This document shows positions 7,596 through 15,543 of a stretch of DNA of 64,000 nt, one piece after another. The DNA is from an uncultured Eggerthellaceae bacterium (GTDB lineage Bacteria > Actinomycetota > Coriobacteriia > Coriobacteriales > Eggerthellaceae), in the NCBI GenBank assembly GCA_944321455.1, contig CALULI010000006.1, positions 62,001-126,000 of the forward strand, written 5' to 3'. Both the position numbers and the translations under genes were made by a program. Within the stretch, counting starts at the first letter, position 1, and each line of letters begins with the position of its first letter. The notes below the pieces were generated by a model. That model saw only the letters and a list, made by a program, of their open reading frames with translations. It did not search any database and was not told the origin of the DNA.

Positions 7596-8087
7596 TTATT
7601 CTGCTTCCTTAGGAGTTGGAGCAGCTGGTTCAGCAAATTCACCAGCACAATGAGGACAACGTGTTGCGCCTTCTTTAACCTCTTCTAAGCAGAATGGGCA
7701 CGTTGGAGGAAGCATTTCAACTTCTACTTCTTCCCCATCCTTCTTCAAAACTTTCTTCGTGATGCCCTTGGTAAGACCAGCGCCAAGATTCTGGGCCTTA
7801 TTGAATGCCTTAACAATCGCAAAAACAACAGCAGCAACGATCAAGAAATTAATAACAGCACTAATAAAAGCACTGAAGTCAATGCTTACGTCGGTACCTG
7901 GCACAGCAATTGCCAAAAAGCTTGGAACCTCTGCGCTGCCCGTTGCCAGTTTAATGACAGGATCGATAATGTTGCTGGTAAAAGAAGTAACAACACCCGT
8001 AAAAGCGCCGCCGATGATAACACCAACTGCCATATCGAGTACGTTACCGCGATTAATAAATTCTTTAAATTCTGAGATAAGACCCAT
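7596..8087 (-). CDS. mscL: large-conductance mechanosensitive channel with C-terminal zinc ribbon
   Basis: Residues 1-100 are a standard MscL: MGLISEFKEFINRGNVLDMAVGV is the conserved amphipathic N-terminus and first pore helix, and a second membrane helix spans about 72-95. The channel opens under membrane tension to release solutes on osmotic downshock. Instead of the usual short cytoplasmic helix bundle, the tail (residues 128-163) carries C130-x2-C133 and C144-x2-C147, a treble-clef or rubredoxin-like zinc ribbon (CPFC...RCPHC), then an Ala/Pro-rich end. At 163 residues it is about 25 longer than E. coli MscL. Single-gene unit: its own leader upstream and a hairpin terminator downstream. 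Confidence 0.93.
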   Translation of the reverse strand: MGLISEFKEFINRGNVLDMAVGVIIGGAFTGVVTSFTSNIIDPVIKLATGSAEVPSFLAIAVPGTDVSIDFSAFISAVINFLIVAAVVFAIVKAFNKAQNLGAGLTKGITKKVLKKDGEEVEVEMLPPTCPFCLEEVKEGATRCPHCAGEFAEPAAPTPKEAE

Positions 8088-8408
8088 GTATACGCCTTTC
8101 TTGTTCTATCAAAATAACCAACGTGGAATCTTAACAAAGAATCGCTCTGATTCTTGCGCTCTGCTTACCCTCAATGAAAAGTTGAAGCCACTCTCCATTA
8201 CATCTTCATGTTGTGTGGGGATTCTTCTCTAAAAGCACGATGAGCAGGAAAAACTCCCCGCGAGAACAGAGATGATCGGGACCTCTATCTGAAGAAATGT
8301 GCCATCACCTGTAGATAGACATTGTGGATAGACACAACAATAGTGCGCCCTGACGGACGCACTATAAAATCGTTGCACTCAAATGCGTACTTGGTATTAC
8401 CTTTTTGT
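8088..8408. other. intergenic region upstream of mscL
   Basis: 321 bases without a gene. It holds the mscL promoter region, including a 17-base inverted repeat at 8138-8154 (AGAATC / GATTCT arms) 51 bases upstream of the mscL start, and the hairpin at 8340-8365. No small ORF with a convincing RBS, RNA gene or riboswitch-like fold is apparent. Confidence 0.5.
8340..8365. terminator. hairpin after the rubrerythrin gene
   Basis: Perfect eight-base arms ATAGTGCG (8340-8347) and CGCACTAT (8358-8365) lie 44 bases beyond the end of the rubrerythrin gene. The T-run on the minus side is poor (TGTTGTG), so termination is likely but not certain. Confidence 0.5.
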
Positions 8409-8969
8409 TTAGCCGAAGTAGCGCTTCAAAAGACCCTCGAATGCTTTGCCGTGACGAGCTTCATCGCGTGCCATTTCATGAACGGTGTCATGAATAGCAT
8501 CAAGACCAGCTTCCTTAGCGCGCTTAGCAAGATCAGTCTTACCAGCGGTTGCACCGTTTTCAGCCTCAACACGCATCTCAAGGTTCTTCTTGGTAGAGTC
8601 AGTTACAACTTCACCCAAAAGCTCTGCGAACTTAGCAGCATGTTCTGCTTCTTCGTATGCTGCCTTTTCCCAGTAAAGGCCAATTTCAGGATAACCTTCG
8701 CGATGAGCAACGCGTGCCATTGCCAAGTACATACCAACTTCGGTGCATTCGCCTTCGAAGTTAGCACGAAGATCGTTAACGATATCTTCGGAAACCTCAG
8801 GAAGCTTACCTACGCCTACAACGTGCTCAGCTGCCCAAGACATTTCGGTATCGGACTGCTTAATGAAGCGATCGCCCGAAACGCCACACTGAGGGCACTT
8901 GAAATCAGCTGGCAATTCGTCGCCGTCGAATTCTTCTACATAACCACAAACAGGGCATACAAATTTCAT
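8409..8969 (-). CDS. reverse rubrerythrin (rubredoxin domain first), peroxide-reducing
   Basis: This 186-residue protein has an N-terminal rubredoxin-like Fe(Cys)4 domain (C5, C8, C25, C28 in CPVCGY...CPQCGV). A four-helix rubrerythrin domain follows, with the di-iron ligands in [32 protein letters not shown] and [12 protein letters not shown]. In ordinary rubrerythrin the rubredoxin domain is C-terminal; this order defines reverse rubrerythrin, an NADH-linked peroxidase that protects anaerobes from H2O2 and O2. The start at the second ATG gives AAGGAG with a six-base spacer; the first ATG sits directly on the RBS. Single-gene unit with two palindromes in its upstream region. Confidence 0.93.
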   Translation of the reverse strand: MKFVCPVCGYVEEFDGDELPADFKCPQCGVSGDRFIKQSDTEMSWAAEHVVGVGKLPEVSEDIVNDLRANFEGECTEVGMYLAMARVAHREGYPEIGLYWEKAAYEEAEHAAKFAELLGEVVTDSTKKNLEMRVEAENGATAGKTDLAKRAKEAGLDAIHDTVHEMARDEARHGKAFEGLLKRYFG

Positions 8970-9013
8970 AGTCATCTCCTTAAAGTTTGATTGGCTTTTC
9001 AGCCTTTAGCGTG

Positions 9014-9121
9014 CCAACATTTTGTTGGTCTCGCTTCAAGTAGTTACTATACGCCATTGCGCACAAAATAAAGGCCAGATTTGCAAAATTTTGTTACCAA
9101 TTTAGTAACATTTTACAAATC
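9014..9121 (-). promoter_or_regulatory. rubrerythrin upstream region with two inverted repeats
   Basis: On the minus strand a -10-like TATAGT lies at 9050-9045. Downstream of it, in the leader, is CCAACA-TTT-TGTTGG (9014-9028). Upstream is a long imperfect palindrome (9078-9121) with outer arms GATTTG/CAAATC and inner arms GTTAC/GTAAC. The latter also lies just past the end of the hydrolase gene and could serve as its terminator. The regulator is unknown; a peroxide or oxygen sensor would fit the target. Confidence 0.4.
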
Positions 9122-9135
9122 GGCAATCTTGAAGT

Positions 9136-9924
9136 CTATACCGAACGAGCTTCAATGCGCTCGTTCACTTCAGAAGAGGTAATCCTCCACTGTTCAGGAG
9201 CGCCAATGCTGCATTCCCCATCACCGTCTTGAGGACCATAGTCGCCAAACCCAGCGTGATTACCGCCCTCAATAACGTGCGTTATGGCATTGTGCGCAAG
9301 GTTGCCTGCATTTTCTTCTAATGCAGCGCGATTCAACACGCCATCGTTGCTGCCATAGATAATTTCGACATCAAGATTAGTGACAGAAAGATCACTTGCG
9401 GCATAGGCCGCCAGCAAGATAACTCCTTCCAATTCGCTTGGATGATTTGAAGCAAATTGTGCCGCCATGGCGCCACCAAGCGAATGTCCTGCAATCCACC
9501 ACTGATCCACCTTGGGAGCGCTATTCATGATGTCCGCTGCAGCATTAATACCAAAAAAGGCCAGGTTGAAGGGCATTTTGGCAATCACGCAATAATAACC
9601 CTGATCAGAAAGAACATCCGCCAAAGGCACATACGCATACGGATCAACCTTTGCGCCAGGATAGATCACAATGCCCACTTCAGCATCACTCTGACCAACG
9701 GCAATACTTCCATCAGTTTCAAGCAATTCTCCCGTTTCGCTTAATTCGGCCGCAAGCGCCGTGGCAGTATCACCCGCTTCGTAGTAATCAGATACGTAAA
9801 CCCCGAAACCAACGCCACTCATAACCACCAAAGCAATCAGCACAATAGCAAGGCGTTTGGGCCATCTGCGCTTTTTCTGATGGCGGTGTTCCTGTTTTTC
9901 CTGCGAAGTAGTTTCAAGGGTCAT
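9136..9924 (-). CDS. membrane-anchored alpha/beta hydrolase
   Basis: This 262-residue protein has a basic N-terminus and one membrane helix (about residues 24-45), so the enzyme domain faces outside. The triad is visible: GHSLGG with S148, D194 in YGSNDG, and H223 in GGNHAGFGDYG. The fold matches the short alpha/beta hydrolases of Pfam Abhydrolase_5 type (PGAKVDPYAYVPLADVL opening), generally carboxylesterases or carboxypeptidase-like enzymes of unknown natural substrate. ATG was chosen with GGGAG four bases upstream. A start five codons earlier lacks an RBS. Stands alone. Confidence 0.85.
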   Translation of the reverse strand: MTLETTSQEKQEHRHQKKRRWPKRLAIVLIALVVMSGVGFGVYVSDYYEAGDTATALAAELSETGELLETDGSIAVGQSDAEVGIVIYPGAKVDPYAYVPLADVLSDQGYYCVIAKMPFNLAFFGINAAADIMNSAPKVDQWWIAGHSLGGAMAAQFASNHPSELEGVILLAAYAASDLSVTNLDVEIIYGSNDGVLNRAALEENAGNLAHNAITHVIEGGNHAGFGDYGPQDGDGECSIGAPEQWRITSSEVNERIEARSV

Positions 9925-10182
9925 GGTGCTCCCAATCAATCGTTGTGCTTGTTTTCTCTTGTGCCGTCTGTCGTACGGCTCCTATGCAGCTTATAGATGC
10001 AGCTTACCTGTGCAGTTTATAGGTTATAGGAGTGGTTTACATTCTACTGAAGCATGCACTTTTTTCGAAAACACGCACGGCTTCGCCACCTTGGCCAGCT
10101 TGGCTCTCTTTGTCTTTGCGTGAAAGACAATACGCTTTGCTTTATACTCAGGTGCTACCAGTCACAAACCAAGGAGCACACC

Positions 10183-10590
10183 ATGATTTTTAACCTTATA
10201 GCAGTCGCAGTTGGCGGAGCCTGCGGTGCCGTGGTGCGCTACCTGGTAAGTGAAGGAATGAATATCTGGATTCCCAGCGAAAACGCCTTGTCCAATTTCC
10301 CCGTAGCAACCTTTCTTGTAAACGTGATTGGTTGCTTTCTTATTGGTATTGCCTCATGCTTTTTTGCACGCGATCATTTTGTTGGCAACGAAGCCTGGCG
10401 CTTCTTTGCTATTACCGGTGTGCTGGGTGGCTTTACTACCTTTTCAACCTTTAGCTGGGAAAGCATCACGCTTTTAGAAGCGCGCCCGCTTTTGGGCGGA
10501 ACGTATATTCTGGGCACCCTAGCACTGTGCCTTGTTGCCGCCTATGCGGGACGCGCTTTGGGAAAACTACTCTGGCAGACTAATGCCTAG
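10183..10590 (+). CDS. crcB: fluoride ion channel CrcB/Fluc
   Basis: A 135-residue, four-helix membrane protein of the CrcB/Fluc family, which exports fluoride as a dual-topology dimer. Family marks are GGACGAVVRYLVS near the start, N-x-x-G in VNVIGCFLIGI, and GVLGGFTTFSTFSWE, where the Phe and Thr residues line the pore and bind the central sodium. The start is ATG with AAGGAG six bases upstream; an open frame extends further upstream but has no RBS. I looked for a fluoride riboswitch before it and did not see one. It ends in a four-base convergent overlap with the next gene. Confidence 0.93.
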   Translation: MIFNLIAVAVGGACGAVVRYLVSEGMNIWIPSENALSNFPVATFLVNVIGCFLIGIASCFFARDHFVGNEAWRFFAITGVLGGFTTFSTFSWESITLLEARPLLGGTYILGTLALCLVAAYAGRALGKLLWQTNA

Positions 10591-11237
10591 TGCCACTCCA
10601 TCTTACGAACCACTTGAATGGATGGATCTACCAAAGGCTCAAACGCTTCGACGTCTTCTTTATTGCCAACTGCCGTGCCATAGTGAGTTGGCACCACAAC
10701 TGCTGGCTTGATGGTGTTAATAAAAGCCGCTGCCTGAGCTGGATCCATCGTATACGTGCCGCCAATAGGAATTAAAGCAACATCGCACGAAACCTTGTCA
10801 ATATCTTCATTTTCGTCCGTATCACCCGAAATGTAGAACGATGTGCCATCAAAGCCAACAAGGTAGCCCACCCACTTGTTCTCTTTCGGATGGAATTGCA
10901 AGCGCTCTGACTCCACGTTGTAAGCAGGCACCGCACTTACCGCAACGCCGCACACCTCAGTGGAGTCTCCTGCGTCGAGCAAAATGACACGAGCTGCACC
11001 AAGCGTTGCCACGTCCTGCTCAATTGTTGATGGAGCAATTACGACCGTGTGTTCGTTAGCTACTTTTTTGTAGTCCTCAGGAGAGAAATGATCGTAGTGG
11101 TTGTGCGTAATCAGTACCACGCTGGCATCATGCGGAGCATCCATAAGATCATAAGGATCACAATACACAACCGCACCACTGTTTGCTTGCAAACGAATAG
11201 CACTGTGGGTTAATACGCGAACAGCATCAAGATTCAT
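10587..11237 (-). CDS. MBL-fold metal-dependent hydrolase (UlaG-like)
   Basis: This 216-residue metallo-beta-lactamase-fold protein has the metal motif HNHYDH (H45, H47, D49, H50). ISGDTDENEDI and VVPTHYGTAVG supply the remaining ligands. The length and the short C-terminus match the UlaG-like branch (annotated as L-ascorbate-6-phosphate lactonase or generic MBL hydrolase); there is no flavin or DNA-binding domain. No ascorbate pathway genes are nearby, so the substrate is open. ATG with GGAGGGAAC upstream. The last bases overlap the crcB stop by four. Confidence 0.85.
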   Translation of the reverse strand: MNLDAVRVLTHSAIRLQANSGAVVYCDPYDLMDAPHDASVVLITHNHYDHFSPEDYKKVANEHTVVIAPSTIEQDVATLGAARVILLDAGDSTEVCGVAVSAVPAYNVESERLQFHPKENKWVGYLVGFDGTSFYISGDTDENEDIDKVSCDVALIPIGGTYTMDPAQAAAFINTIKPAVVVPTHYGTAVGNKEDVEAFEPLVDPSIQVVRKMEWH

Positions 11238-11383
11238 AGCAGTTCCCTCCTGTCAGATGCTTTGCCCTTTGTCAGGCGCTTTGCACTTTGTCTGTTGTGC
11301 ACGCTCCTATATTATGGAATCACTCATAACAAAATCAACCAGACTACCTTAAGACTACCTACCCGTTACCGTAAGAGGCTTTC

Positions 11384-13225
11384 ATAAAAACAGTCAAAAC
11401 GCTTCGTCATTATGCACTTTCTGGACTTGTCAGTATTGCCCTTGTGGCATCGTTTATCCCATATGCACCTGATTCTGCATTTGCTGAACCTTCCGTTGAT
11501 GTTACGTCTACCGCCACTACTGGCTCTGCCGCTGACACAGCACGTACCGCCACCGAATCGGTCTCTATCATTTTCACTAACGATGTCCACAGTGCCATTG
11601 ATGCTAGTGAAGGATCCGCTCTTGGCTATGCAGGTGTGGCCGCTTTTGTAGAGGATGCCGAAGCAGAGCATGGCAAAGACAATGTTACGTTGGTGGATGC
11701 AGGTGATGCCGTGCAAGGTGGATTAATCAGCACGGTCACGAACGGTGAAGCTAATATTGCCATCATGAACAAAGTTGGTTATGACTATGCGGTGCCTGGC
11801 AATCACGAATTTGACTATGGCATGGATCAGTTCCAGCTGTTTGCCAACACTCTTGACGCTCCTTATATTTCCTGCAACTTTGTCAAAACCGATTCAGGAA
11901 CCAACCAGCGCATGCTGGATGCCTATGAAATTGCTACCTATGAAAAGATTGACGATGGCAACCCCAATGATGGCGATGACGGTTTGAAGGTTGCTTTTGT
12001 GGGTATTACCACCCCTGAAACACTTACCTCGTCTACGCCAACCACCTTTCAAGATAGTCAAGGCAACTACATCTACGGTTTCTGCGCAGACAATCTTGCC
12101 GCAACGGTCCAGGATGCCGTTGATAGTGCCAAAAACACAGGTGCAGATTACGTGATTGTTGTTGGCCATTTAGGCAAAGATTATGTAAAAAGCGGCTGGA
12201 GCAGCACTGACATTATCCAAAACACCACCGACATTGCTTCCTATATTGCCGACATCAATAACCAATATGCCGCTGAATTCGATGAGGTAGTTGGCACGAC
12301 CGACTTTCCTCTTGTTTCAACTGATGCCGCCGGAAACGAAATTGTTCGCTACCAAGAAACCAATCTGGGAGATTTCATAGCAGATGCTATGCGCGAAAGT
12401 CTTGATGCTGAGGTTGCTTTTATCAATGGTGGTGGTGTCCGATCTAATCTTGATGCAGGCGATATCACCAAAGCAGATTTAATTAGAACACAGCCTTTTA
12501 GCAATAATCTTTCCTTGATTGAAACATCAGGTCAGTCAATTCTTGATGCCCTTGAGCTGGGTGCATCAAAGTGCCCCGAATCCGACGGCGGCTTTTTGCA
12601 AGTATCAGGCTTAACCTACACCATCAACACTGCCATTCCCTCTTCTGTAGTGGTAGATGAAAACGAAAACTTCGTCAGTGTTGCGGAACCGCGACGCGTG
12701 TCTGACGTAAAGATTAACGGCGTAGATATTGGCCCTCAAAAGATCTACCGTGTTGCCTCAATTAACTATCTGCTTTTCGAAGGCGGCAACGGCATGGCTA
12801 TGTTCAAGGATGTCACGGTTATCAACCGCGATGTCATGGTTGATAACCAAGCGCTGGTTAATTATCTCGAAAGCATGCCTGACAACAAAATTCCTGCCAC
12901 CTACCAAGATCCTGCAGGAAGTGGACGCATTTCCATTGTTTCTGAAACGCCTGAAGAAGGTGATGATGCGCAAGCTGGTCCAAGTGACACCCCAACAGAT
13001 CCAAGCGGCACTTCGACAGACTCCAATGTGGGCGGGTCAGGCTCAGATAACAATGCCACCAAGGGCCACACCGAAGGCCTACCCCAAACAAGCGATGATT
13101 CTCTGCGAATTATAGCGCCCCTTGTTATAGCAAGCGTCTTATCAAGCTTCGTACTTGCAGTGTTAGCGCTACTGTTCGCACGCAAGCGCAATACCACGTG
13201 CAAAACGCATCAGCGCATCCTGTAG
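11384..13225 (+). CDS. cell-wall-anchored 5'-nucleotidase / UshA-family phosphoesterase (ATA start proposed)
   Basis: This is a 613-residue exported phosphoesterase. The metallophosphatase domain is marked by FTNDVHS (about 64) and PGNHEFDYG (about 140). The 5'-nucleotidase C-terminal domain has INGGGVRSNL (about 347) and QPFSNNL. It should strip phosphate from extracellular nucleotides. The C-terminus has a Ser/Thr/Gly linker, then LPQTSD, a hydrophobic helix and a basic tail: a sortase signal with Ser where Gly is usual. The first ordinary start (GTG, 11444) falls inside the signal peptide. Read from the ATA at 11384, five bases after GAGG, there is a textbook signal peptide (KTVKTLRHY, hydrophobic core, SAFA|EP). 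Convergent overlap of 57 bases with the PatB gene. Confidence 0.85.
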   Translation: MKTVKTLRHYALSGLVSIALVASFIPYAPDSAFAEPSVDVTSTATTGSAADTARTATESVSIIFTNDVHSAIDASEGSALGYAGVAAFVEDAEAEHGKDNVTLVDAGDAVQGGLISTVTNGEANIAIMNKVGYDYAVPGNHEFDYGMDQFQLFANTLDAPYISCNFVKTDSGTNQRMLDAYEIATYEKIDDGNPNDGDDGLKVAFVGITTPETLTSSTPTTFQDSQGNYIYGFCADNLAATVQDAVDSAKNTGADYVIVVGHLGKDYVKSGWSSTDIIQNTTDIASYIADINNQYAAEFDEVVGTTDFPLVSTDAAGNEIVRYQETNLGDFIADAMRESLDAEVAFINGGGVRSNLDAGDITKADLIRTQPFSNNLSLIETSGQSILDALELGASKCPESDGGFLQVSGLTYTINTAIPSSVVVDENENFVSVAEPRRVSDVKINGVDIGPQKIYRVASINYLLFEGGNGMAMFKDVTVINRDVMVDNQALVNYLESMPDNKIPATYQDPAGSGRISIVSETPEEGDDAQAGPSDTPTDPSGTSTDSNVGGSGSDNNATKGHTEGLPQTSDDSLRIIAPLVIASVLSSFVLAVLALLFARKRNTTCKTHQRIL

Positions 13226-14332
13226 GGTTTCACGCGTACAAGCAAGATTCATACGTAAAAAGCCTGCACCCGCAGCACCGTAGCTTTCTCCCGTGCTTAA
13301 GACTAGACCCGTCTTTTCGCGCAAAAACGCATTGAGGTTCTTTGTGTCATGGGTAACCGCACGGCAATCAATCCAGAGCAAATAGGTTGCTTGGGCCTCT
13401 ACCGCATGAACCTCAGGCACCTGCTTCTCAAGAAATTCAGTTGCATACACACGATTTTCAAACAGATACGTGCGCGCTTCATCAAGCCATTCGTCGCCAG
13501 CCGTGAAAGCAGCTTCGGCTGCAGTGCAAGCAAAGACGTTACCTTCTGCTACTTCGTCATTGTTAAGTCCCCTATTTATCTGCCAGCGCATCGCAGGATC
13601 AGGAACCACCACCGCAGAGGATTGAAGACCTGCAATATTAAACGCCTTCGAAGGCGCAATAAGCGTCACGCTGTTGTTCGCGCATACCGCCGATGCCGAA
13701 ACAAAAGGAACATACTCCGTACCAGGAGCGGTAATATCGCAATGAATTTCGTCTGAGACCACCACAACGTGATGCTTTGCACACAGCTCACCCATGCGCG
13801 CAAGCGTTTCCTTGTCCCAAATTGTGCCAATAGGATTGTGGGGATTGCACAGAACAAACAGGCTCACCCGTGGGTTGGCAATCTTTTTCTCAAAATCTTT
13901 CCAGTTAATAGAATAGGCACCATCGGCATATTCCAGCGGGCTTTCTTCCACAACGCGCCCATTATTCACAATGGAATTAAAGAAGATGTTGTAGACCGGC
14001 GTCTGAATGAGCACCTTTTCGCCAGGATGAGTCAGACGGCGAACAATACTGGACAGCGCAGGCACCACACCCGTGCAAAAAGAAATCCAATCACGCTCAA
14101 AGTTCACGTGATGGCGGCGCTGCCACCAACCCTGAATTGCCTCATACCAGTTATCAGGCACAATGGTGTAGCCAAAAATCCCCTGATCAAGCTTGTCTTG
14201 AAGCGCCTTTTGAATGGCAGGAGCCGCTGGAAAGTCCATGTCCGCAACCCACAGCGGTAACTCGTTGGCGCCAACATCCCATTTCAGCGAATCTGTTTCG
14301 CGCCTGTTAGGTACGTGGTCAAAATCGAACAT
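13169..14332 (-). CDS. MalY/PatB-family PLP aminotransferase / C-S lyase
   Basis: A 387-residue fold-type I PLP enzyme. The start MFDFDHVPNRRETDSLKWD is diagnostic of the MalY/PatB group, which cleaves cystathionine or cysteine conjugates to pyruvate, ammonia and a thiol. Other marks are NPHNPIG, VVVSDEIHCDI, IAPSKAFNIAGLQ (PLP lysine near 228) and GFLRMNLACTRETL. ATG with GGGGAG three bases upstream. The last 19 codons overlap the 3' end of the nucleotidase gene on the other strand. DUF3737 lies 53 bases upstream on the same strand, so the two are probably cotranscribed. Confidence 0.92.
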   Translation of the reverse strand: MFDFDHVPNRRETDSLKWDVGANELPLWVADMDFPAAPAIQKALQDKLDQGIFGYTIVPDNWYEAIQGWWQRRHHVNFERDWISFCTGVVPALSSIVRRLTHPGEKVLIQTPVYNIFFNSIVNNGRVVEESPLEYADGAYSINWKDFEKKIANPRVSLFVLCNPHNPIGTIWDKETLARMGELCAKHHVVVVSDEIHCDITAPGTEYVPFVSASAVCANNSVTLIAPSKAFNIAGLQSSAVVVPDPAMRWQINRGLNNDEVAEGNVFACTAAEAAFTAGDEWLDEARTYLFENRVYATEFLEKQVPEVHAVEAQATYLLWIDCRAVTHDTKNLNAFLREKTGLVLSTGESYGAAGAGFLRMNLACTRETLQDALMRFARGIALACEQ

Positions 14333-14385
14333 ATACTCCCCTTTGCTGAAGCCTTTTCGTATTGGTCAGCTTGCTAGCGCATCAA

Positions 14386-15285
14386 CTAGCCAGCAGCACG
14401 CGAGGCAAACAGATCATGCGCATCGCATACATTGGACGCACACTTCGGTGCAAGGCGAATCTCTGTTTGCGAAGGATCAACATGTGGATCATCAAAGATT
14501 ACGTTGCCAATTCCTTCTGCCTCAATACGTCCATTGTAAGGATTTTTAACGCTATCAATAGTGCTTTCGATGATTGCATCAACATTGCAGCAGTATTCAA
14601 AACACAGATCGGTGTTAATCAGGCGGCAGTGTTCCATGGTAATGCCGTCCATGTAGCACATACCCTGTTCGCTTTCGATCGTGCAATTCACAAAGCGAAC
14701 GTTCTTTGCATTCCAGCCCAGGTATTCGCCTGAAATATAGGAATCCATTACCACGACGTTTTCCGCATTCCAAAACGCATCCTTGGAAAGCATCCGTGCA
14801 TTCTTGATGGTCACGTTGCGCGTCCCATCAAAGGAATAGTTGCCCACCAGCGAAAACCCATCAATGGTGATGTCCGTGCTGTTCATAGCGAAGTAGTCGC
14901 CATGAGCGCTCACCTGATTCATCACAATGCCCTCACAGTTCCACAGCGTTTCTTCAGCGTTAGGCATGGTGGTGTTGGTAAGCGTAATATCCTGTGAGCG
15001 CCTGAAGTTCTTCGGTGCTTCAATAATGGAATCCGTAATAGCAATGTGCTTGGTATACCACACGCCCGCACGCGCCATTTCAAACCACGTAGTGTTGGCA
15101 ATCTCTATGTTTTCGCTGTACCACAGCGGATACTTCCACTTGAAGGAGCTGTCAGACAAACGAATGTTGGTGCTTTCTTTCAGAGGCGATTCACCATCAG
15201 CAAAGGTGCAGTAATGAAGATCCAGATCGCACGCTTTAAACAAGGCGCGCTCGCCCGTAAATACCTGTTGCGTCATGCGTTTCAC
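14386..15285 (-). CDS. DUF3737 family right-handed beta-helix protein
   Basis: This 299-residue protein is built of repeated short strands of the form NxxxxNTxF/W, such as STNIRLSDSSFKWKYPLWYSENIEIANTTW in overlapping pieces, typical of a right-handed beta-helix. It matches DUF3737, a family found in many gut Firmicutes and Actinobacteria with no proven activity. There is no signal peptide, so it is probably cytoplasmic despite the pectate-lyase-like fold. Acidic and aromatic residues recur on one face (WYSENI, WYTKHI, WNAENV). A GTG start with AAGGA seven bases upstream is preferred; ATG three codons in is an alternative. Adjacent to PatB, as often seen in related genomes (from memory). Confidence 0.85.
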   Translation of the reverse strand: MKRMTQQVFTGERALFKACDLDLHYCTFADGESPLKESTNIRLSDSSFKWKYPLWYSENIEIANTTWFEMARAGVWYTKHIAITDSIIEAPKNFRRSQDITLTNTTMPNAEETLWNCEGIVMNQVSAHGDYFAMNSTDITIDGFSLVGNYSFDGTRNVTIKNARMLSKDAFWNAENVVVMDSYISGEYLGWNAKNVRFVNCTIESEQGMCYMDGITMEHCRLINTDLCFEYCCNVDAIIESTIDSVKNPYNGRIEAEGIGNVIFDDPHVDPSQTEIRLAPKCASNVCDAHDLFASRAAG

Positions 15286-15401
15286 GAAGACATCCTTTCT
15301 TTTCTGGTGTTACCAGTGATACTGAGATGTGATTATTCTGACACATTGTCAGCAAGAGCACTAATACTTATATAGCAGCCCTTGCCATAACTTTTAGGCA
15401 T

Positions 15402-15441
15402 AAAAAACAACGAGCGAACGTTGATTCACTCGTTGTTTTTT
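15402..15441. terminator. strong bidirectional terminator after degV-like gene
   Basis: Perfect 13-base arms AAAAAACAACGAG (15402-15414) and CTCGTTGTTTTTT (15429-15441) surround a 14-base loop, giving a T6 tract on either strand. It ends the DegV transcript on the minus strand. Confidence 0.85.
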
Positions 15442-15543
15442 AATCAAGATGAATGCCGATTGATAAACAACCGCGACTTATGGAGCGCTTTGACCTTTTG
15501 CGACGCCTTAAGATTCTACAGCGCTTTGATCTTTTGCTGTGCG

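Noticed and set aside
10100-10182. Fluoride riboswitch before crcB
   Set aside because: No match to the conserved pseudoknot elements could be made by eye; only a normal RBS is present.
11444-13225. GTG at 11444 as start of the 5'-nucleotidase
   Set aside because: It cuts the signal peptide in the middle of its hydrophobic core and has no RBS; the frame upstream completes a proper export signal.
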